Made by a program: the position numbers and the translations under genes
NCBI GenBank assembly: GCA_963930655.1
Contig: OZ005612.1
Location: forward strand, 11,847,001 to 11,911,000
From: Myrica gale
Taxonomy: Eukaryota > Streptophyta > Magnoliopsida > Fagales > Myricaceae
Direction of reading: 5' to 3'
DNA: 64,000 bases
Shown: positions 44,795 through 57,103 of the stretch, piece after piece
Layout of the letters: each line of letters begins with the position of its first letter
Numbering within the stretch: position 1 is the stretch's first letter
The notes under the pieces: generated by a model
Database searches by the model: none
Seen by the model: only the letters and a program-made list of their open reading frames with translations
Told to the model about the DNA's origin: nothing

Positions 44795-47033
44795 GTAAGA
44801 TTCCATTTGCAGTCCACAAGATCTTTGACTAAGTTGGAAGAGCTGAGTATTGCTTGCATGACGTACCTTGGGAGATCGGAATCCATTGGTTGTTATCCTG
44901 CCTCATTCTTTTCATGTTTGGCATAATGGGGTTATCTCGGTTCTGAGCAATGATCTTTTGGTTTATTTGGTAAATGACCTGAACTTCTTTAACAGTTTCT
45001 TAAACACATTGTGTTATAAAGAGAGCATAGATTTATCTAAATCAATGGAATCCAAGTCAGGATTCAGGCATTTTCTAACCGAAGTGGCATCTGCCATTTG
45101 GCAGGCAAAGTGGATAGGGGAGGTAGGCTGAGGGACAGAGCGGAAGATGCTTGAGAATATATATATTAAGTTTAATGCATGCATTAGTATATGTTCACTA
45201 TCTCCTGTTCATCTAGAGGGATTCTGGTGGTGTATCTAATACTCCATCCATCGTCAGTAGCTTCTATATTGTTTTGTGAAACCCGTTGCGGTTGTGGTCG
45301 AATTGTGGGTAGTTCTATTCTTTCTGACCTTTTTGGATATTTAGATTCACTGTGAACACATATTTTGTCTTCTAGTTGTTTGGCTAGGAAGAGTAATTAA
45401 GGCCATGTAAAGATATCTCTTAGTGTCTTTTCAAAGAGTTTAAAACTCTCGTAACAGTAGGTGTGCCTTGCTTCGCCACCCATTCTTCTTGCAGCAAATC
45501 AAGAAGATTCTGTAACCAGTTTGTGATCTAGAGCATGTTATTAATTGGATCGGTACTTGTAAAGCAAATTATGCTGAACATTTAATTTTTGTAAGAACTC
45601 CTTGGCCGGGTCCAATTTTCATTTAATATTCAGATGGAGCACATCTAGTGTAATCATTTAATATTTTGTGACAAATGCACAGATCTGTATTTGATGATTA
45701 AAGATAAACTACTAGAAATATACAGACAACTAGGAAAAGTTGGATCAATCTGTAGAAGTACTAGGATGGCTTCCAACCTGGGCTGAAGCCCTCCTGTTCC
45801 ATCTCCTTATGTGGCAGGAATTTATTGGGCTTTTTCAATTATTTGAGCAACATCTCGAACTTTTTTCTCCCTTCCCAGATATATTGTCCCATACTGTCAT
45901 TTCAAACCTTGCCACAACAGATTTTGGACAGAGGCTTTCGCACTGGTGCCATTTCAGCAACACATAGATGCCCTGTTTGTTTGATGGTAACAGAACTGAT
46001 TCAACTGGGCTGTTAGTCTGTAACTGAATCTTATTATGCGAAACTGGGATCAAATTAGTAAGTAATTCTGTTCCCAGATCTGACTGCATGACAATCAGAT
46101 ATATTCAAAGTACTTGTGTACATGTACATGTACATGTACGTATATACAAAATCTTGAAATCAGTATCATTATTGTCTACTAGCTAGCTCATCCAAGAGTG
46201 ACAACTGAGAAATTTGACGAGTGTCCTTTTATCTGGTGCATTTTTTGAAGGAAAGGCTATATTTGATGAGTAATACATTCTTGCGAAGAATTGAGTCTTT
46301 GGACACATGTGGCCAAAGACATTTGGATGAGGGCATGCATGTTATTTGTTGTTGCTCTCTGGGGCCATCGCAAGGTGGGGGGGGAGGGCCTCGTAGGGTG
46401 GATGTTGGCCCCTCCCGTGCAGTGTTGCTTTCACTTAGCCTAAAAGCAAGTCCTCGAGAAAACGAAGAAATAGGTTCAGGACTAGTTGGAAACACCATAA
46501 TGTATATCAGTCTCTTCTGCATCTTGTGTTGCAGAGGCTCTGTTGGCATTTCTGTCATCTGACACTTCCATTTAATCTTTTTTCATCTGAGGTTGCGTTT
46601 CAAATACTTCAAATGGGCCTGTTTGTACTTTGTATGTTTTTATTTTTTCATTATCAGTTTTCATCAGATTGTGGACTACTACCTGGTTTTTCTTATTCCG
46701 CTATTAATATGGCTGGGAAATGTCCGTTTACAGCCAAAATTGTTGGAGTTTAATTGAATCCAGAATGCAATTTTCAGGCACTCAGAAAAAAATGGAAAGA
46801 AAGAAAAATAAAAGAGAAGGGATTATAGGCATTGTGTATGCGATTTTGACCGGACTTCATTATTTGGTACTTCGATACTGATCTTCTGTTTCTGTAGAGA
46901 AGGAGAAGCCTGAGTTGATTATGTTGAAACCTCAGTCCCTTGGTTCCATCTACTTATGTTCATGTGTGTGCACGTGTTCATGTGCTCCTGTTCTCCCCTA
47001 TAGATGCTGATTATTGATGGTTTTTCAGCGCAG
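44795..47033 (+). other. SETD9-like gene, intron 3
   Basis: 2239 bp, GTAAGA...GCGCAG. The acceptor is the second AG of TTTTTCAGCGCAG, because only TTGTACC in phase 1 continues the frame. Contains a TGTACA repeat (46117-46140) and a G-run at 46378. ORFs at 44868-45131, 45740-46016 and 46221-46753 have no domain and are not called. Confidence 0.7.
46117..46140. repeat. TGTACA microsatellite in intron 3
   Basis: Four tandem TGTACA-type units; the unit is self-complementary. Confidence 0.8.
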
Positions 47034-47845
47034 TTGTACCTGAAACAAGGCCACTAAAACAAGCTGAAGTCTCAGAAAGATTAAAGGAAATTATTGGCTA
47101 CAAGCTTGATATCAAATCATCTAAAATCGTCCAGGAGGAAGCTGGCCAAGGTATATATTTGGATGGTGAAGCTGATGTTGGTGCTGTGGTAGCCTTTTAC
47201 CCTGGTGTAATATACTTCCCCGCTTACTACCGTTACATTCCTGGATACCCAAAAGTTGATACACAAAACCCATATCTGATCACAAGGTATGATGGAACTG
47301 TAATCAATGCCCAACCTTGGGGTTTGGGCGGTGAAACTCGTGAAGTTTGGGATGGGCTACGGGTGGCACAATCTAAGCCAGAGGTGCAAGGTGTTATGAA
47401 GGGTTCAGAGCGGTTCTGGAAAGTGCTCAGTACTCCTTTAGAAGGTACTCAAGTGGGAATGAGTGATGTTGTATTGGAGCGGAGAAACCCATTAGCTTTT
47501 GCTCATTTTGCTAACCACCCAGCAAAGGGTATGGTCCCAAATGTCATGATTTGCCCTTATGATTTCCCATTGACTGAGAAGGACATAAGAACCTATATCC
47601 CAAATATAGTGTTTGGAGATACTGAAGAAGTAAAGATGAAAAGATTTGGCAGCTTTTGGTTCAAATTAGGGCGTTCGGAGAAAGCTGAGTCAGATGTTCC
47701 TGTTTTGAAGACTCTTGTTCTGGTGGCTACTAGGACACTTTGTGATGAAGAACTCTTCTTAAACTATAGGTTGAGAAACTCAAAGAGACGGCCAGCATGG
47801 TATAATCCTGTGGATGAAGAGGAGGATCGAAGGAGATGGGGCTAA
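47034..47845 (+). CDS. SETD9-like gene, exon 4 with the SET domain and stop
   Basis: 812 nt encoding [20 protein letters not shown] onward, through the SET-like domain to a charged tail ([12 protein letters not shown]) and TAA at 47843. This exon is intact and free of stops, which argues for recent or present function. Confidence 0.9.
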
Positions 47846-48798
47846 ATAAGTGAAGGCATTTAGCCGTAGTTGCATTGGATTCCTTACCCTGGGGTATGCT
47901 TACTTAATGGTTTAAGTGGCAATCATATATTTCATTTCAAATATGAAGCTGCAACCGAACTTGAGAAGTTGTTATCTGATTAAAGCTTAAGATGAAGAAA
48001 GGATGTTCTCTATTCTTATGTTTTTCATTATACCCATTTTCTCGGAGTAGCAACTGTTGCAAGGGATTGACAATTTTTTGCAATTGTTTTTTAATCCAAT
48101 AATAGGATGAAAAATCAACACAAAATCTCAAAAAATAAAATAAAATAAAATAAAAGATTCATTGGCATCATTTAACAAATGATGACATTCAGACATTTGT
48201 TATTGTAGAGCTTGTTTCTTTCTATTGAGGTCTAAACCAGCAATTCAATTCCTAGCTTCATTCAATTCACGTTAACAATAGTGCGCCATTGACCGATATT
48301 GGTGTCTAGAACTCTGCTCTTTCGGATTGACTTTATATGAGGGATTCAGGCCTCTGTTTTCGCCAAGTTTATAAGGGTTTTTAGGATATTATGCTTGCTA
48401 TAGTGTCATGGTAAGTGTTTGATGCTTCAGAATATGATTTTGTCTTCGATACAAAGCCTCTCTTCATGTTTTAAGAAGATTTTCACATTCTTTCCGAGTA
48501 CTCTCGACTGTTTGAATTGGTAAAAATGTTCGCTTTCCTAGTTAAATATGCATGCCTCGCAGAGAACATTATGTAGTTCGCCAAATTGTCAGTTTTGGTG
48601 GAATTGGGATGCATCTTTTACATAAAAACTTCACGTCGCGTGACGTGTATCTCTTGAGACAACATCCATTTATAGTGCTATGCAACTTTGGCTCTGCGTG
48701 CACCTGTCTTCCTTTAAATCATCATCACTATGTGGTAAGCTCACAGTGAAATTTTGAGTTAGATTTGTAGAGAGTTGAATACCCTCCCCGTAAAACAC
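47846..48798 (+). other. 3' UTR and downstream spacer of the SETD9-like gene
   Basis: No second gene supported. An AATAAT word near 48098 could serve as a weak polyadenylation signal. An (AAAAT) repeat lies at 48131-48155. The ORF at 48552-48749 has no recognisable feature. Confidence 0.45.
48131..48155. repeat. (AAAAT)n microsatellite
   Basis: Five tandem units downstream of the SETD9-like gene. Confidence 0.85.
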
Positions 48799-49035
48799 TC
48801 ATAACTTATAACTTTTATTAAACTCATTAATGTATATATGATCTTCCATTTTATCTAACAATTGAAACACTACATTTTTGCATTTCTGACACAGACATCT
48901 TATCTGGCTCCGAGAGTCTACACAACCAGAAGTCATACCGACAAACCTACGGACCCCCTCGGCATACTTATCACCAAACTGATTTTTCTCGTAAATCCAA
49001 CTCTTATCCATCACCACCAATCTAAAATAATACAC
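48799..49035 (-). pseudogene. CACTA transposase-associated domain (TNP2-type), fragment
   Basis: On the minus strand MDKSWIYEKNQFGDKYAEGV, followed by RSQIRCLCQKCKN and MEDHIYINEF, fits the Transpos_assoc domain found at the start of plant CACTA TNP2 transposases (MDKSWM... then the CxCxxC-like motif and H...GF). The catalytic transposase that should follow (below 48799) is absent. Upstream (49040-50140) is the leader block shared with copy A. Confidence 0.8.
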
Positions 49036-49229
49036 GATATTAAAAACTCATAAATACTGCTTCATTGAAACTTGACTTGGTGCCCAACTAATAGGTCCAT
49101 CTCATTCAATATTGTGCATTCGGAGTTAAACATCAGTATGACTTGTGTTCATCCATACCTAGAAAAAAATTCGGCAGCATCTCACTCTAGTCCCCAAGTA
49201 CACGCACGAGCGTTGGGGCCAGACACCAT

Positions 49230-50140
49230 CAACAATAATTGTATGATGTTATACACCAATGTCATTAGTATACCAGGAAGACAAACGCTAGATGATACCA
49301 AACTTTCTCTAAGGACACAAGTACCGAGCTCGTCCAATGCCAAATGCACAATTTCAAGCTGTCCACATTTTGGACAATTCAAGGGTTATTACGCGATAAA
49401 CGTTTATTTTTCGCGCCCTAACCCTTGAACGGGTCTAAGGTACACACATTCTAGTCCAAACATTTACTCCACATCAATCAAGTCATTATATGAACAATTA
49501 TGTAAAACATATGCAATTAATAACAATTATGTACTACATATGCAATTACAAACACACATCAATTAAAACATAATTCAATTTTTGCATAAACTATAGATCG
49601 ATCAGTAAATGTACTGATCGATTCTAAAGAAAGAAAATCGGACGCCATAAATGATGATCGATCGTCTCTCTTCCATCCCGAAACCAATTGATCGGCCAAA
49701 ACGACGATCGATCGTCTCTTCCATCCCCAAACCAATTGATCGGCCAAAATGACGATCGATCGTATTTAACCACCCACACCCTCAAATTTTCGCCCAAAAC
49801 ACTCCTAAATCAAGAACAAACAAAACCTATTCCAATGTAAATATAAAAAACGCAATAATAACCTTCAATAATCACAAAATCATAACCACACCCACAAATA
49901 CCCAAATCTAACCCAAATAAAATAAATCATCACAAAACCAACCAAATCATTCCCAAATAGAGATCATAGGTTAAGTAACATACATCTTGCACTAAATCTA
50001 CAACAAAACACACAATCCCCACCAAAATGTCAGAAAATTTCGCTCAAATTTCTCAATGTTCAATTGGTTAAAAAATCAATGATTTTGAGTTTTGGGCTTA
50101 CTCTTAAACGATTCTAAACTCTCTCCCCACAAAAAGGACG
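49230..50140 (-). other. Leader-like block of the CACTA family (copy B)
   Basis: Matches 16030-16880 as described there. CGATCGATCG occurs at about 49655, 49705 and 49755, each followed by TCTCTTCCATC or a related word. No intact gene. Confidence 0.55.
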
Positions 50141-50934
50141 TTGATTATGTTAATCTTTAAATCGTTTTATGTTATATGATTCTGATTATATGTGCCATAT
50201 TCCCCTTCCTCGACCATATTGAGTCTTTAAGAGTCACCCCTTTCTATTCTTGTCCTTGTACTTTGTCTAATTATTAACATATTACGAGGACTCATGAGAT
50301 CAAATAGACTTTTACCCATGGGACTCAGTTGCGGACTATCTATAAGCTTAGCATTGTATAGATATATCAAGGGGCAAGTATAAGTGTGTATTCTGCATGG
50401 TCGGGTAGTCTGTCATACCTTGTTGATGGATATGTGGTGTAGGAGAATTCATTTTCTTATATTAAAATATTATGAAATACTGATTATGGTGATAACACTT
50501 ATACTTGTGCATAATTGTGTAATGTTCAGCTTAAAACTATCCGAATATATTTTTTCGACATGATAGCTATTTGGCTTTGAGTAGCTAGCTATATATGTTT
50601 ATACTTCGTAGCTTGTTTTTTTAAGAAAAAGAGCGTGGGCTAATATTTTTATTAGTAGTCTATAGTTTTAATTTTTTTAGTAAATTTATTTCTATTCTCT
50701 AATTAAATTATATCTTTCACATTTGAAACTTCTCTACAACGTTCTATGCCTAAACCACTTTTTTTTGTTGAATTTTCCACATTAATTTAGGAAGGACATT
50801 TTGGTCATTCAAATACTTAGGAGAGCTTACTTATTGTAACCTTGCCTAATTAGCATTCTGTTATTTTTTTTTTTCTAAATGGCATTCTGTTATTTGAAAG
50901 AGAGCTTAAAGGTCAATACGGATGGGCACGACAA
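50141..50934. other. Unassigned spacer
   Basis: AT-rich. No supported gene or recognised element. Confidence 0.35.
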
Positions 50935-51050
50935 AGACGCTCTTTAACCACAGGCCACATCCGAATTTTCACCTACCGTAACTAAAGGCAGCTAATTTCA
51001 GCTGACTGCTGTGGGGAGGACAAAGTCCCTACCCTCGAACTACGAGCTCA
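50935..51050. repeat. Direct repeat, left copy
   Basis: 'gctctttaaccacaggccacatcc' to 'cctcgaactacgag' is repeated at 53213-53320 with about 15% differences by eye. The pair encloses 51051-53212. Confidence 0.65.
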
Positions 51051-51136
51051 ATCGAATGTATGAGGTTCTAATATTATGCCTTTTATTCCCATGTCCTTAC
51101 CATTCCACGTACAGTTCTTAAAATCAAGAGATAAAT

Positions 51137-51305
51137 ATAAAATTGGTCCTTGTGTTATATGCGAAAATTAATTTAGTTTCCGTGATATTAAAAGTATAAA
51201 TTTAGTTCCTATGATCTCACATTTGTTTGCCGTTAGTCCTTCCTTCTCATTCTATTAACTTATTTGACGGAACTGATTCCACATCGGCCTTCATCGCCAC
51301 ATCAG
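51137..51305. repeat. Remnant with 'ttagtcc' motifs related to the foldback arms
   Basis: 'ttggtccttgtgtt', 'tttagttcctatg', 'gttagtcc' and 'gattccacatcggc' follow the same plan as the outer arms of 31141-32715, without a matching second arm. Probably a partial Mutator-like end. Confidence 0.4.
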
Positions 51306-51788
51306 AATAAATGTATTGCACATATAGAAAGTTTCTCCTTGTAAAAAGGTGTTTTGGGTGAAGAACAATAGCGAGAGCTTACGACCTGCAACAATGGCGT
51401 CTCGCACAACAATAAAAATAAAAATAAGAGAGCTTACCAAAGATCGACTTTGTGCATAAAAAGAGGGGATGATCTCTTCTTGTCCTAATTTCATCATCTC
51501 TTTTACATAATTAAAAACAAGTTAGTTAGTTTTAATTAATAATTTAGATAGGTAAGCAGTATGAGTACAGACTTACAAACAATATATATATATTGTTAAG
51601 TTATCTCCTCAGATTACGCTAGCTGTGGAGATTGATATTAAAATTGACAGCATCTCTACATTGTCAACAAAAAGTGACGGATGTAGCGGAAGAAAAAACA
51701 CAGAGCCCGGAATGTTGACAACCAAAAAATTGAAAACCAAAACTCAAAAAATTGACAACATCTGTACATTGTCAACATTCTCAACGTT
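51306..51788. other. Unassigned stretch
   Basis: No supported gene. 'acattgtcaac' recurs near 51660 and 51766. Confidence 0.35.
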
Positions 51789-52143
51789 ACCCGGAGTATG
51801 TTGAGAGTAAAAGTTTGTTAAAAGAATTTTGGACTGAAGCAGTTGCGTGCAGCAGTGTATTTATCAAATAGATGTCCCACAAAAAGTGTGCAAGACAAAA
51901 CTCCTTAAGAAGAATGTAGCTAATTTAATTCAAGTATTTATCACTTGCATGTTTTTAAAAATATTACTTATGCAAATGCGACGAATGAAAAAAGATTCAA
52001 GTTAGATGACAAATACTATTCAAGATCCAGAATCTACAAGTTATACAAGGCAATTAGTTGCCAAAAGTTATACGCTAAGGGTCGGAAATATTGTGCAAGT
52101 GGGCGTGAAAGTCAATGGAATAGTTGCAATATATTTTATTTCT
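51789..52143 (+). pseudogene. copia integrase fragment
   Basis: KSLLKEFWTEAVACS, then, after frame breaks, NEKRFKLDDKYYSRSRIYKL and YKAISCQKLY follow the C-terminal half of copia integrase (WAEAV..., ...KRKKLDDKS..., GYKLYNP). No LTR or other domain lies next to it. Confidence 0.7.
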
Positions 52144-52979
52144 CCCCCTGTTAACAATGTTTTCAGATAAATAAAACTGAATGGTCTAATCTGAATTCAA
52201 AACCAAAAGCGCGTTGATAAGCAATATTTTTTAATTATTTGTTTATCATGAATAATTGCTACCTGCAAGCAACTTCGATTTTCTCAATCAGCCACCCAAC
52301 TTTAAGACATTAGGAAATCCTTCAAACTTTTCTGTCTTTAGGTAATGCCAAAATCCCTGGGTGCCCTTACAGACTTAACCCGACTTGGACTCATTACGAC
52401 TTCTTAACGCCCAGACAAATCTTGATATTTGAACCGACTTTACCACTTAAAAGTATTAATCAAGTCAAAGACTCGCTGCGGAAGTATTCGTCAATGAGTA
52501 ATTCCGATTCCCTTAATTCCATGCGTGTCATGATTAGTTTTAACAGGTTACGTGAGTCCAGCTAACTTTAGGAAAAAGGAAGTCTGCTACTGAAGGAGAA
52601 GGCTTCTCCCCCTTTTAGAATAACATCATCGGAATAAGTATCAAGAAACGGATGTCTTCTTCAGTAGTTTTTCCGTTGGTTGGGTACTCTGCCTTGTGAT
52701 GCTTTGCTCAGGACGGTATAATCATGGAAGACATTGTGTTGAAACAGTTGAAATTGTGGTTTGTGCTATAACATCTCCATTTGCATCTGATGTTAAACCT
52801 GATTTAAGCTGTATGTTTTAAACTAATGGACATTGCCTGGTGATTTACATTTTCCAATTACAAAAACTGCAACCTTAATCACACTATTTAACATACCTCG
52901 TGCCTTTTTGTGACAAGTTTTAATAAGGGTAGACCCTTAACAATAGTTGATTCGTAACGTAATCCAAAGAGGATCTCTC
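52144..52979. other. Unassigned stretch
   Basis: No supported gene; no element boundary recognised. Confidence 0.35.
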
Positions 52980-53210
52980 CTCCCTTTCACAGTCAGATCT
53001 AGGGAGAATGCCACCTGGTGGTCTCAAATTGTCAGCTGCATCTCATCTCCTATACTAGATGCCACGACCGCACAGTAAAAGTCTCGGACCAGGCCTTCCT
53101 TGATGTCGCCCTCCTAAGAGAGCTGATGCAACCACTGCTGGTACTCAAACAACTATAACATAGTGTGCTCCTCATACAACAGCTCATCAAAGTCCGACAA
53201 CTGTCACTAG
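52980..53210 (-). pseudogene. CACTA-borne plant-transposon protein fragment (copy B)
   Basis: Matches 19390-19600 at the DNA level ('gtcagctgcatctcatctcc', 'gacaactgtcactag'). Broken in all frames. Same orientation relative to the CGATCG arrays as in copy A. Confidence 0.6.
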
Positions 53211-53212
53211 AG

Positions 53213-53320
53213 GCTCTTTAACCATAGGCCACATCCAAATTTTCATTTGCCACAACTCAAGGCTAATTTCAGATAACTGCTCTTGGGAGGACGAAGTCCA
53301 TGCCCTCGAACTACGAGAAT
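53213..53320. repeat. Direct repeat, right copy
   Basis: Partner of 50935-51050. Confidence 0.65.
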
Positions 53321-53439
53321 GCTTAACTCTAGACATTTTATATACACTGCAATAATTGTACGCAAAAATCTGTTAATAAAAAAAAAATAAAAAATAACTA
53401 AAATTTGGAAGTTGTAATAAAATGGCAATCCATCGTCCA

Positions 53440-53745
53440 TATCAATATATGTTCGATCGGTAGAATTCAAGTTCGACCTATTAAAATGGACGATCGATAG
53501 CCATATTTTAACTGTGCGTTTCATCAGTTGTACGATCGATCATCTCGAAATGACAATGGATCGTCAAATACCGTCCGAACGTAGATTTGTTACAATTGAT
53601 ATGATTGGTCAATAAAACACACAATTGAAGTACGACGATCGATCAGTTACATCACAATCGATCGTCTCGAAATGACGATGGATCGTCAAATACCATCCGA
53701 ACGTAGATTTGTTATGAACTATCGGATTGGTCAATAAAATGCACA
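53440..53745. repeat. CGATCGATCG array of copy B, with an internal duplication
   Basis: CGATCG/GATCGATC words at about 53453, 53490, 53533, 53637 and 53658. 'cgtcaaatacc(g/a)tccgaacgtag' occurs twice (about 53562 and 53682), so the unit is tandemly duplicated with a period of about 120 bp. Confidence 0.65.
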
Positions 53746-54309
53746 GTTGAAGTGTCACGCCCCGAACGCCATCCCGCAGGGACCGTGACAGCCGCAAGCA
53801 TTCCCCGGGAACACTCCAGCGCTTACACTAACTCTTACAGCGGAATTTTTTTTTTTTTTTTATACACATAGTGTCACGCCCCGAACGCTAGCCCGAAGGG
53901 GGGTTAATGACAGCTGCGAACATCCACTCAATGAATGTTTCAGCGTTTACTCTTAATCTTCCAGCGGAATTTTTTTTTTTTTTTATACAAACAACTGAGA
54001 GAGACGGGCCCAAGAGATTTACTATGACTTCAACTTACCCAAAACGACTTCCTCGAAATAGAGCAAGCGTCTTAATGACATCGCATGACTGCACAGATGA
54101 AGTACATGATCTAAGGGATTCCATCAAATCCTCTTCACATTGACCTACTCATAACATCTTTATAATACATCTTGAATCCTCTAATGAACAACAAAAGACA
54201 AGAGGTCATTCCCGTCGGTTCCTCTTCTAGATTTCCCCTCCTGAAACGTTATCTGGAGTAATACAATTTAAAATTGTGAGTCGAAAGACTCAGTAAGGAA
54301 TTATAATTA

Positions 54310-54560
54310 CATCATGGACTTGAAATCATGGTTTAGAAACATGAACTTGAAATCGTGAGTTTGAAACCATGAACTTGTTCTTGAACTCATAATTATGAAC
54401 TTAAAATCGTAAGCATGCACTTGAACTTGAAATCATAAGCATTCACTTAAACTTGAAATTATAAGCATGCACTTAAACTTGAAATCATCATGAACTTGAA
54501 ATCATAATGAACTTAAAATCATAGCATGCACTTGATCTTGAAATATCATGTAAACTTATG
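54310..54560. repeat. Minisatellite 'acttgaaatcat' in the solo LTR
   Basis: About ten imperfect units of (CATG)AACTTGAAATCAT, often with AAGCATGCACTT between them. Confidence 0.75.
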
Positions 54561-54789
54561 CAATTCATGCATGATCATGAATTTTGATGCACGTGTATGC
54601 TTCATGATTGCATATGCACATGCACTTGCTCTTGAAAACATCACTTATACTTAAAAATCTCTTACTTTTGGAAAATCATTCCAATTATTAACTGATGGGC
54701 TACTTGCCCGCTATTTACCCCTGACATCAGGGTTGTGCGTTCCCGTTGGAACTGTCCCCTATTTCCCTTGGGGACCCTACATATGGTCG

Positions 54790-55400
54790 AGCTAGCACAC
54801 CTTCTCGCATTCGTCCTTCAGTGGCTAGACACGATCCTCGGAGGTTCACACCTTCTTGCAAGCATCCTTCAGTGTGATTGCACAACCTCCTGGGCTATCC
54901 ATCCTTCTTGCAAGCATCCTTCGGTATGGGTGCCTTAGGTGACATCCATCCTTCACGTAAACGTCCTTCGGAATGGATGCACCTTCTTGACTTGGTACAG
55001 TACCGACCGACTTGGGTTCATTAACTAACTTGTCATAAAGTAGCATAAAAATGGTACTTTCATTTGCATAAAATTTCTCCTTTCTTATGAGAAAAATGAA
55101 TGCAAATGATCATGATGTATTCATGTCGTGCTTGATGATGAGTAATCAACTTATCATAAAATGCTTCTCATATTTTCATTTGCACAAAACTTTCTTTTTC
55201 TTTAAGAGAATCATGCAAATGCTCATGACGTGTCATGCTTGATGACAAATATCTCATAAAACTTTCTTTATCTCATAAAACTTTCATGTTTTCATTTGCA
55301 CATAAACTTCTTTCATGCTTTCATGCAAATACGTATACTGTGTCATGCTTGTTGAGAAATAACTTGTCATGCTTGGTTATAAACATGTTATGCTTGTTCA
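54790..55400. repeat. Imperfect tandem repeats in the solo LTR
   Basis: Two sets. 54790-54990: 'ccttcttgcaagcatccttc' and variants, four to five units, also at 58280-58460. 55055-55400: units of ~100-130 bp with 'ttcatttgca(c/t)a(a)aa', 'catgcaaat' and 'gtcatgcttg'. Confidence 0.7.
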
Positions 55401-55784
55401 TAAAAACATGTTGCGTATCATTCCAGTTTTCGTAATAAGTAAGTTTTCACTTACAATTTTCACTTACAAACGTAAACTCCTCTTACTTCGCTTGCTTGTG
55501 GGTTGAATGTCCCTTTACCTACAATTGGATCATATTATTGTTATTCATAGGTTTACTAGACGTATAGAGTAATCAATCAATTACTCACGCTTCATCATAC
55601 AAAATCGTCCTTATTCCTCATTCAATAACTCATACTTCGTCATACAAAATCATCCATATCCTTGACTTCTAATTGGTGGTCTTACACCACAAGGTATTTT
55701 CTTAAGTGAAAAACCTAGTAGGGTCTTCTAATAGGTCAATAGGAAACTTAGAAATTTAGGAAAAATTTCGTGAAATTCAAAGAA

Positions 55785-55936
55785 GCCGGTCGAGCGCTTG
55801 TCGAGCGTTAAGCCTCTGTATAAAAATGTTCGAAGGACGCTCGAGCGCTGGTCGAGCGTCGGTCGAGCGTGAACTTACTGCACGAATAATTCATGAAGGG
55901 TGCTCGAGCGCCTGTCGAGCGCCTGTCGAGCACCAG
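55785..55936. repeat. CTCGAGCG palindrome cluster, first
   Basis: 'gtcgagcg' or 'ctcgagcgc' recurs about nine times, in three groups starting near 55788, 55838 and 55901. GCTCGAGC is self-complementary. Confidence 0.75.
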
Positions 55937-56349
55937 TCCATATTTCAGACACAAAACACATATAATACATCCAACACCCACGAAATTTTGCCCCAAATGC
56001 TCTCCTCATATAACCTCATTTCCAGGCTTCTATTTTACACATACAACTCAAAACTTCCAACCAAAAACAATGATTTCATCACTAGAACAAATGTTATTGC
56101 ATCTATTTCGCTCCCTTTGGTCTTTTATCAAACACCTAGTATGCAAGTTGGTTTCTCTTGGGTTTATAAATTTCCAGATCTAACCATATTCTCCATGGCT
56201 TTGTGCACAATCCATACAACTCTCTAAAACTCACTAGATCTACATTTTCTTCAAAGAAAACACATGAATCTCAAGGAGAAAATCTAACAACACACAACCA
56301 AACAAAAGAAAAAGAGAAAATGGTGAAAGTGGGGATGGCTTGGCCGGCC

Positions 56350-56475
56350 AAACCACTCACCTCTTCTCTCTTTCTTTCTTTCTCTTCTTCCTTTCTTCTT
56401 CTTCTTTTCTCCTTTCTTTCTTCTCTTCTCTTCTTCTTCTTCTTTCTTTCTTCTCTTCTCTTCTCTTCTTCAGTG
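56350..56475. repeat. CT-rich tract in the solo LTR
   Basis: Runs of TTC/TCT. The ORF through it is compositional. Confidence 0.85.
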
Positions 56476-57103
56476 GGAGCTAGGGCAAATGGCTTTCAAT
56501 TTGGGGGGGGGGGCTGCTTATACGGGAGAGCTTGGGGGAAGGGAAAAAGGCAAAATTGCCCTTTCCCCCTTCTTTCCCTTTCTGCCCTTCATTTCTTCTT
56601 TCTTTTCCATTTCTGCCCCTCACGAAAATTCATTTCTCTTTTCTGCCACTCCCACAATTAACTCTAATATGTCTCCTCATCTTTGTTCCAAGGATTCTCA
56701 TATTTCCAAGGCTAAAGCCCCTAATTAAAATATTTCCAAATCTTGTAACTTAGGGACAATTTCCATTAATAAAACAATTTCATCAATCTCAATTGCTCAA
56801 ATCTAATGGCAATTAATAACACAGTCAGATCTTAGCTTAAAACTCGTAAAACGTTAGGGGAAAAATCCCCGTAAACACAACTTGAAATTAATTATCCATA
56901 CATACATCCTCAAAATAATCCTTACACTATCCCTTACTCAATACTTTACATCATACCATGTCTGGGCTAATGTCTATCGACTTCCCACCGTCTTAACCTC
57001 AATAAATTTCTTAACTAAGCTTATACAACTTTCCTCAATGTTAGGGTTCACAAGTCTTCCATTGGAACTCCAAATTCATCATATATGGAATTTTAACTGG
57101 TCC

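Larger units (their letters stand above)
41143..47845 (+). pseudogene. SETD9-like SET-domain gene, four exons, frame broken by poly-G in exon 3
   Basis: The exons are 41143-41172, 42430-42524, 44513-44794 and 47034-47845, all with GT/AG introns and matching phases. The first 41 codons (MAFLFQKFQE, then [20 protein letters not shown]) parallel the conserved N-terminus of SETD9, where an NPR-(Y/T)-L motif follows a short basic leader. Exon 4 holds the SET-like domain: [11 protein letters not shown], then [12 protein letters not shown] (about residues 294-305), and [10 protein letters not shown] (373-382), matching the NH...PN and ELF-NY blocks. The intact length would be 405 aa. SET proteins transfer methyl groups to lysine; the substrate of plant SETD9-like proteins is not known to me. 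As printed, 13 G at 44757-44769 puts TGA at 44772. An assembly or homopolymer error is a live alternative, in which case it is a normal gene. Confidence 0.85.
48799..53745 (-). mobile_element. CACTA-like element, copy B of the CGATCG family
   Basis: Same order and orientation as 15967-20943: transposase-associated domain, leader (49230-50140), CGATCG motifs (49590-49770), a transposon-protein fragment (52980-53210) and more CGATCG motifs (53450-53700). The terminal TIR is missing; the gypsy LTR starting at 53753 probably replaced or interrupted the end. 50150-52930 is foreign or diverged. Confidence 0.65.

Noticed and set aside
46221..46753. ORFs in intron 3 of the SETD9-like gene
   Set aside because: No domain, no matching splice phase, overlapping ORFs on both strands.
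48552..48749. 65-codon ORF after the SETD9-like gene
   Set aside because: No recognisable feature; its length is expected by chance.
56203..56753. 152-codon ORF and overlapping frames
   Set aside because: Passes through a CT tract and a poly-G in an LTR; no domain.
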